NCBI GenBank assembly: GCA_946530505.1
Contig: CAMNAD010000045.1
Location: 1-10,421, forward strand
DNA length: 10,421 nucleotides
Reading direction: 5' to 3'
Source of the DNA: an uncultured Bacteroidales bacterium
Lineage (GTDB): Bacteria > Bacteroidota > Bacteroidia > Bacteroidales > UBA932
The translations under genes and the position numbers were made by a program. Shown piece by piece: positions 6,279 through 10,421 of the stretch (position 1 is the stretch's first letter; each line of letters starts with the position of its first letter). The notes beneath the pieces were generated by a model that was not told the origin of the DNA, did not search any database, and saw nothing but the letters and a program-made list of their open reading frames with translations.

Positions 6279-7861
6279 GAAACAAGATAGTAACAGCTGC
6301 GCTTGCATTGCTCGCCGCAGCTCCGGCATTTTCGCAGAACCTGAACCCGCAGGTGCAGGTGACCAACGACTACAAGGCGGAACTTGGAAAGGCCGGAAAG
6401 CAGAGCGTGGCTCTCGAGATTCCGGATTCCCTCAACAGTTTCCGCACCTCCGTAAGCTACAATGTGTTCGCCACGCCGTACAAGGGCGCATACGAGTTTG
6501 TGCCCTACGAGATAAACGTAACGCCTCAGAAGCCGGCCTCCGATTACAGCAGGCTGTATCTCAAGGCAGGGGCGGGATATCCGCTGCGCCCGGAACTAAA
6601 GGCGGTCTGGACACCGGTCCGTTCTGTTTCCGGCAATACGCTGACCGTATTTCAGGACCTGAACGGATATATTGGCAATTACGGCACTCTTGACAGCCGT
6701 GACGATTACAACGGCTACGACATCTCCGAGAAATTCGGTCTTGAGGGGCGCTGGTTCGGGAACGATTTCTCGCTTGCCTACGGGCTCGATTATCAGGGAC
6801 TTTTCAACAACGATTTTACCGGAAAGACGAATTTCAACGATTTCACCCTCCGCACTCTCGTCCGCTCTTCCGAGGATTCCAGGATTCTGTACGACCTGGA
6901 CCTCGAAGTGAGCCAGGCCTTCGATAATGCTGTCACCCAGACAGGAGTCAAGGCTCGCGGAGGATTCCTCCCCAACTGGATGCTGCCCTTCGACCTTCGC
7001 ATCGATTTCAATCTGGAAACAGACATCTACGGAACAGATACTTACGACAATGCTTTCGTTGCCCAGGTGGCTGCCAAGGCCCTTTTCGACTGGGATCCCG
7101 TGCGTCTGGCCGCCGGGGTAAGCGTCAGCCCTGCTAGTGACTTCCAGTGGCTGTATCCCGACGTCGAGTTGACAGCCGACCTTTTCGACCAATCCCTGCA
7201 GTTCTATGCAAACGTGAAAGGCGGCCAGTTCGTAAAGGGCTATACCGAGCTTAAACTCGAAGACCATTGGTTCAACCCTGCATATACTGTCGAAATAAAA
7301 CCCACGCTCGAGAGACTCAATGCTTCGCTCGGTTTCAGGGGCAGCGCATTGAAGTATTTCCAGTATGACATCCGTGGAGGATGGGCATCTTACTCCGATG
7401 CACCCCTGCGCTCGCTCACTGCTTCAGTGTATGCTCCTCCGGTACTCGACTGCGGTATCGCTTACGCCGATTACAATGTGACTTTTGCCGATGCCGACCT
7501 GCATTGGAAGTCGCCTCGTTTCGCCCTGGACCTTTCAGTAGGGTTCAAGCATACTGACATCGAACTTAACGACGACTATCTCGACCTCCCTATGCTTTCC
7601 GGATCCGTCACTGCCGTATATAACTGGAATTCCAGAATTTTCGCAGGGGTTTCTTGCAAGGGTAGCACAGAGCAGGCGGCATATACCTGGTCGGTGCCGG
7701 GCTTCGCTGACCTTGGCCTTCTCGGGGAGTACAGGTTCAACGGACGCTTCGGTGTCTGGGCCAATGTGGGCAATCTGCTGTGCCACAATATAGCGGTTTC
7801 GCCGCTGCACGTGCAGAAAGGCATTTATTTCACTGGCGGCATAAGCCTGAATTTGAGATAA
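6275..7861 (+). CDS. outer-membrane beta-barrel protein (TonB-dependent-receptor-like family)
   Basis: A 528-residue protein with a clear signal peptide (MRNKIVTAALALLAAAPAFSQ, cleavage likely after Ser20). Residues of about 25-85 (QVQVTNDYKAEL, then SLNSFRTSVSYNVFATPYKGAYEFVPYEI) resemble the N-terminal segment of a Bacteroidetes family often annotated as TonB-dependent receptors but lacking a full plug domain; this assignment is from memory of the family. From about residue 92 onward the sequence alternates aromatic/hydrophobic and polar residues in strand-sized stretches, with Asn/Asp/Gly-rich turns (SRLYLKAGAGYPLRPELKAVWTP, NDFSLAYGLDYQGLFNNDF), as in outer-membrane barrels. The C-terminus HVQKGIYFTGGISLNLR looks like a final strand but ends in Arg rather than the usual aromatic residue. 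The ATG overlaps the TPR gene stop by ATGA, so the pair is probably translationally coupled. Ligand or role is not evident. Confidence 0.78.
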   Translation: MRNKIVTAALALLAAAPAFSQNLNPQVQVTNDYKAELGKAGKQSVALEIPDSLNSFRTSVSYNVFATPYKGAYEFVPYEINVTPQKPASDYSRLYLKAGAGYPLRPELKAVWTPVRSVSGNTLTVFQDLNGYIGNYGTLDSRDDYNGYDISEKFGLEGRWFGNDFSLAYGLDYQGLFNNDFTGKTNFNDFTLRTLVRSSEDSRILYDLDLEVSQAFDNAVTQTGVKARGGFLPNWMLPFDLRIDFNLETDIYGTDTYDNAFVAQVAAKALFDWDPVRLAAGVSVSPASDFQWLYPDVELTADLFDQSLQFYANVKGGQFVKGYTELKLEDHWFNPAYTVEIKPTLERLNASLGFRGSALKYFQYDIRGGWASYSDAPLRSLTASVYAPPVLDCGIAYADYNVTFADADLHWKSPRFALDLSVGFKHTDIELNDDYLDLPMLSGSVTAVYNWNSRIFAGVSCKGSTEQAAYTWSVPGFADLGLLGEYRFNGRFGVWANVGNLLCHNIAVSPLHVQKGIYFTGGISLNLR

Positions 7862-7873
7862 TTTACGTAAATT
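7860..7873. repeat. 14-bp perfect palindrome overlapping the gyrB promoter
   Basis: AATTTACGTAAATT is self-complementary. It starts on the last two bases of the beta-barrel gene's TAA and runs into the gyrB -7 element at 7868-7875. The position is suitable for an operator site, but no regulator is identified. Confidence 0.5.
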
Positions 7874-7875
7874 TG
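7868..7875 (+). promoter_or_regulatory. -7 promoter element of gyrB
   Basis: TAAATTTG matches the Bacteroidetes TAnnTTTG consensus, 39 bp before the gyrB ATG. A TTTG at 7852-7855 is only 12 bp upstream, too close for a standard -33 box, so only the -7 element is supported. The leader after it is A-rich (AGAAAAAGAAATAAAAGATA around 7886-7905), typical of efficiently translated Bacteroidetes genes without a Shine-Dalgarno sequence. Confidence 0.6.
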
Positions 7876-7914
7876 CATCCTTTTTAGAAAAAGAAATAAA
7901 AGATAAACAAAGAT

Positions 7915-9930
7915 ATGATTGAACAGGAAGAGATGAAGGTAGCTGAAGAGCAGTATTCAGCGAACAGTATTCAGGTGCTCGAGGGACTCGAGGCAGTGCG
8001 CAAGCGTCCTTCGATGTATATCGGTGACATTTCCGAAAGGGGATTGCACCATCTTGTATACGAGGTTGTGGACAACAGTATCGACGAGGCTATGGCCGGA
8101 TTCTGCGACACGATCGACGTACAGATCCTCGAAGACAATTCCATCCGCGTGGAAGACAACGGACGAGGCATTCCTACCGGCATGCATCCGAAGGAACACC
8201 GTTCCGCCCTCGAGGTGGTTCTCACAGTGCTTCACGCCGGCGGCAAGTTCAGCAAGAACAACTACAAGGTTTCCGGCGGTCTTCACGGTGTCGGCGTTTC
8301 CTGCGTGAACGCCCTGTCCGACCTGCTGATAGCCGAGGTGCACCGCGAGGGCAAGATTTTCGTGCAGAAGTATTCCAAGGGCAAGCCCATCACTCCTGTG
8401 GAGGTTGTCGGCGAATGCTCCGAAAGCGAGCACGGAACCATCATCACTTTCCATCCGGACGCCACCATCTTCACCCAGACCACCGTCTACAAGTATGAAA
8501 CCCTTGCCGCACGCCTCCGGGAGCTGGCTTTCCTCAACAAGGGCATTCGCATCCGCCTTACTGACAAACGCACCCTCGTGGACGAGTTCATCCAGGACGA
8601 GAGCGGAGAGAGCAAGGCCACCGGAAGGCAGGTGTTCAAGTCCGAACTTTTCTATTCCGAAGAAGGTCTCAAGGAGTTCATCGACTACCTTGATGCCGGC
8701 GCTTCGAAGCTGATTCCGGATCCCATCTGCGTTTCTTCCGACAAGATCATACCCATCGACATTGCTCTCCAGTACAACACCGGCTATTCCGAGAAGATCT
8801 ATTCTTACGTGAACAATATCAACACCATAGAGGGCGGTACGCACCTGCAGGGCTTCAAGATGGGCCTCAGCCGTTCGCTCAAGAACTACGCCGACAAGAA
8901 CAAACTGCTCGAGAAGGCCAAGGTGGAACTTGCTCCCGAAGACTTCCGCGAAGGTCTTACCGCCGTTATCTCCGTGAAGGTCGCAGAGCCTCAGTTCGAA
9001 GGCCAGACCAAGACCAAGCTCGGAAATACCGAAGTGACTTCTGCCGTTTCGCAGGCTACTGCTGCAGCAATGGACATTTATCTCGAAGAGAATCCCAAGC
9101 TTGCGAAGACTATCATAGACAAGATCGTGCTAGCGGCAACCGCCCGTGCAGCAGCCCGCAAGGCACGCGAGATGGTGCAGCGCAAAACGGTTATGACCGG
9201 TGCCGGCCTCCCCGGCCAACCTGCCGACTGCTCCGAGAACGATCCCGAGAAGTGCGAACTCTTCCTCGTCGAGGGAGATTCCGCAGGCGGTACCGCCAAG
9301 CAGGGCCGCGACCGCCGCTATCAGGCCATCCTGCCTCTGCGAGGCAAGATCTTGAATGTGGAGAAAGCCGCCGAGGGCCGCGCCTTCGACAGCCAGGAAA
9401 TCCAGAACATCTACACCGCCCTCGGCGTGCGTGTAGCCCAGGAAGACGAGACCGGCGAGAAGCATATGGACCTCAGCCGTCTGCGCTATCACAAGGTTGT
9501 CATCATGACCGATGCCGATGTCGACGGCAGCCACATTGCCTGCCTTATCCTCACCTTCTTCTTCCGTTACATGTTCGACCTCATCAAGAACGGATACGTG
9601 TATCTGGCAACTCCTCCGCTCTACCTGGTGAAGAAGGGCAAGGAAGAGATTTACTGCTGGACCGAAGAACAGCGCGAGGAAGCTGCCCTCAAGTTGGGCA
9701 AGGGCTCCGACAAGGGCTACACCGTGCAGCGCTACAAAGGTCTCGGTGAAATGAGCGACCAGCAGCTCTGGGAGACCACCATGGATCCTGCCAACAGGCG
9801 TCTCCGCCAGATCACCATCGAGAACGCGGCCCAGGCCGAGCGCACCTTCAGCATGCTGATGGGCGACGACGTTCCGCCTCGCAGGCAGTTCATCGAAGAA
9901 AACGCACACTACGCCAATATTGACGCTTAA
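7915..9930 (+). CDS. gyrB: DNA gyrase subunit B
   Basis: A 671-residue ATPase subunit of DNA gyrase, which with GyrA introduces negative supercoils in the nucleoid. The GHKL ATPase domain is complete: catalytic Glu50 and Asn54 in VYEVVDNSIDEA, Asp81 in EDNGRGIP, GGKF (109-112), LHGVGVS (123-129), and the transducer lysine loop QTKTKLG (364-370). The TOPRIM domain shows EGDSAGGTAKQGRDR (453-467, catalytic Glu453), PLRGKILNVEKA (474-485) and DADVDGSHI (533-541). The C-terminal tail YKGLGEMSDQQLWETTMDP (608-626) is typical. The length and the short insert-free TOPRIM region match GyrB of Bacteroidetes rather than the longer proteobacterial form; ParE is a less likely alternative. The first ATG fits family N-termini, with about 13 residues before the YSANSIQVLEGLEAVRKRPSMYIG block. 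An in-frame Met at residue 7 is possible but less favoured. The next gene follows after 15 bp. Confidence 0.97.
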   Translation: MIEQEEMKVAEEQYSANSIQVLEGLEAVRKRPSMYIGDISERGLHHLVYEVVDNSIDEAMAGFCDTIDVQILEDNSIRVEDNGRGIPTGMHPKEHRSALEVVLTVLHAGGKFSKNNYKVSGGLHGVGVSCVNALSDLLIAEVHREGKIFVQKYSKGKPITPVEVVGECSESEHGTIITFHPDATIFTQTTVYKYETLAARLRELAFLNKGIRIRLTDKRTLVDEFIQDESGESKATGRQVFKSELFYSEEGLKEFIDYLDAGASKLIPDPICVSSDKIIPIDIALQYNTGYSEKIYSYVNNINTIEGGTHLQGFKMGLSRSLKNYADKNKLLEKAKVELAPEDFREGLTAVISVKVAEPQFEGQTKTKLGNTEVTSAVSQATAAAMDIYLEENPKLAKTIIDKIVLAATARAAARKAREMVQRKTVMTGAGLPGQPADCSENDPEKCELFLVEGDSAGGTAKQGRDRRYQAILPLRGKILNVEKAAEGRAFDSQEIQNIYTALGVRVAQEDETGEKHMDLSRLRYHKVVIMTDADVDGSHIACLILTFFFRYMFDLIKNGYVYLATPPLYLVKKGKEEIYCWTEEQREEAALKLGKGSDKGYTVQRYKGLGEMSDQQLWETTMDPANRRLRQITIENAAQAERTFSMLMGDDVPPRRQFIEENAHYANIDA

Positions 9931-9945
9931 ACCAGATAAAAAGAT

Positions 9946-10421
9946 ATGTTAGACATTTTCGACCGCATTGAACGCGACTCCGGCGGCCCTATCGGCCAGT
10001 ATTTCGAACAAGGGTTCGGCTATTACATGTATCCCCGCCTCGAAGGCGAGCTCGGCCCTCATATGATATTCAACGGCATCCCGGTCCTTAACTGGAGCCT
10101 CAACAACTACCTCGGCCTTGCCAACCATCCCGAGGTGCGCAAGGCAGATGCCCAGGGCGCAGCCGACTGGGGACTTGCATACCCTATGGGCGCCCGCATG
10201 ATGTCCGGACACACCCGCTATCACGAGAAACTCGAGAAGGTCTTCGCCGACTTCGAGAAGAAGGAAGACGCATTCCTCTTCAACTTTGGTTATCAGGGAA
10301 TCGTGTCCACCATCGACGCCCTCCTGGCGCGTCACGATGTTGTAGTTTACGATGCAGAATGCCACGCCTGCCTGTTGGACGGTATACGTCTGCACATTGG
10401 CAGCAAGTATAAATACCGTCA
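9946..10421 (+). CDS. PLP-dependent alpha-oxoamine synthase family enzyme, N-terminal part
   Basis: The open frame starts at ATG 9946 and runs off the window end; 158 residues are visible of an expected 390-420. It belongs to the class II aminotransferase-fold alpha-oxoamine synthases, which condense an amino acid with an acyl-CoA and release CO2: serine palmitoyltransferase, 2-amino-3-ketobutyrate CoA ligase and 8-amino-7-oxononanoate synthase. Supporting motifs are LNNYLGLANHPEVRKA (52-67), MGARMMSGHTRYHEKLE (81-97), DAFLFNFGYQGIVSTIDALL (108-127), and YDAECHACLLDGIRLH (135-150), in which His140 sits where the family has the PLP-stacking HAS histidine. The Schiff-base lysine lies beyond the window. 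Substrate cannot be fixed from this fragment. A serine palmitoyltransferase-like role in sphingolipid synthesis is possible in Bacteroidetes but unproven. It follows gyrB by 15 bp with no terminator between, so co-transcription is likely. The A-rich AAAAAGAT before the ATG resembles the gyrB leader. Confidence 0.88.
   Translation, partial: MLDIFDRIERDSGGPIGQYFEQGFGYYMYPRLEGELGPHMIFNGIPVLNWSLNNYLGLANHPEVRKADAQGAADWGLAYPMGARMMSGHTRYHEKLEKVFADFEKKEDAFLFNFGYQGIVSTIDALLARHDVVVYDAECHACLLDGIRLHIGSKYKYR

Noticed and set aside
5935..6693. Plus-strand open frame of 252 codons bridging the TPR and beta-barrel genes, a possible fusion or frameshift
   Set aside because: Both flanking genes are intact with coherent motifs up to their ATGA overlap, and this frame is Ser/Arg-rich out-of-frame reading.
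6596..7267. 223-codon minus-strand open frame inside the beta-barrel gene
   Set aside because: The sense frame has a signal peptide, barrel pattern and ATGA coupling; the antisense frame has none of these.
7880..7893. Short inverted repeat CTTTTT-AG-AAAAAG in the gyrB leader, considered as attenuator or riboswitch
   Set aside because: The loop would be only 2 nt and the arms are pure A/T plus one G/C; it fits the usual A-rich leader, and the 5' region is too short for a riboswitch.
7957..8844. Antisense open frames opposite gyrB (295 codons here, another of 259 codons at 9130-9909)
   Set aside because: Both mirror the codon bias of gyrB, have no promoter or leader, and show no familiar motif.
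9453..9494. Arg476 of GyrB at the position of E. coli Lys447, a quinolone-relevant site
   Set aside because: Arg is a normal conservative residue at this position in many bacteria (PLRGKILN), so it is not evidence of resistance.
1..10421. Search for mobile elements, CRISPR repeats, tRNA/rRNA genes, phage genes or toxin-antitoxin pairs
   Set aside because: No transposase motifs, spaced direct repeats or RNA gene signatures were seen; genes are packed housekeeping and envelope genes with uniform codon use.

Overview
The window looks like ordinary chromosomal sequence from a member of the Bacteroidetes, most likely order Bacteroidales. Three lines of evidence support this. First, several genes are preceded by the Bacteroidetes-type -7 promoter element TAnnTTTG (253-260, 3297-3304, 7868-7875, and 3262-3255 on the minus strand), followed by short A-rich leaders with no Shine-Dalgarno motif. 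Second, the protein families (S9B dipeptidyl peptidase, large secreted TPR protein, TonB-receptor-like beta-barrel, Bacteroidetes-type alpha-oxoamine synthase) fit that phylum. Third, third codon positions are GC-rich, as in the Alistipes/Rikenellaceae side of the order, but the family-level guess is weak.

Layout. Positions 1-245 hold the 3' end of an S9 (DPP IV-like) peptidase gene on the plus strand. A promoter at 253-260 then drives a phosphohexomutase gene (285-1946, +). It converges on, and overlaps by 23 bp, an operon read on the minus strand: ftsE (3233-2565) followed by nth (2568-1924), joined by an ATGA overlap. The hairpin just after the mutase stop codon lies inside the nth codons for the iron-sulphur cluster. 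A 93-bp intergenic region (3234-3326) carries back-to-back promoters for ftsE (-) and for a two-gene envelope operon (+): a secreted 983-residue TPR protein (3327-6278) and a 528-residue outer-membrane beta-barrel protein (6275-7861), again joined by an ATGA overlap. Next come gyrB (7915-9930, +) with its own promoter, and, after only 15 bp, the 5' part of a PLP-dependent alpha-oxoamine synthase (9946 to the window end).

How the genes relate. Most are housekeeping genes: sugar-phosphate interconversion, base-excision repair, cell-division ABC ATPase, and DNA gyrase. The TPR/beta-barrel pair is the least understood part. Tight coupling and matching export signals suggest that the two proteins act together in the periplasm and outer membrane, but the sequence does not reveal their substrate or role.

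I see no mobile element, CRISPR array, tRNA, rRNA or phage signature, and no intergenic stretch longer than about 100 bp. I found no convincing novel multi-gene defence or biosynthetic system. The points worth checking are regulatory and architectural: a terminator nested in antisense within Fe-S codons, a shared promoter-leader module, two promoter-proximal palindromes, and the TPR/barrel pair.
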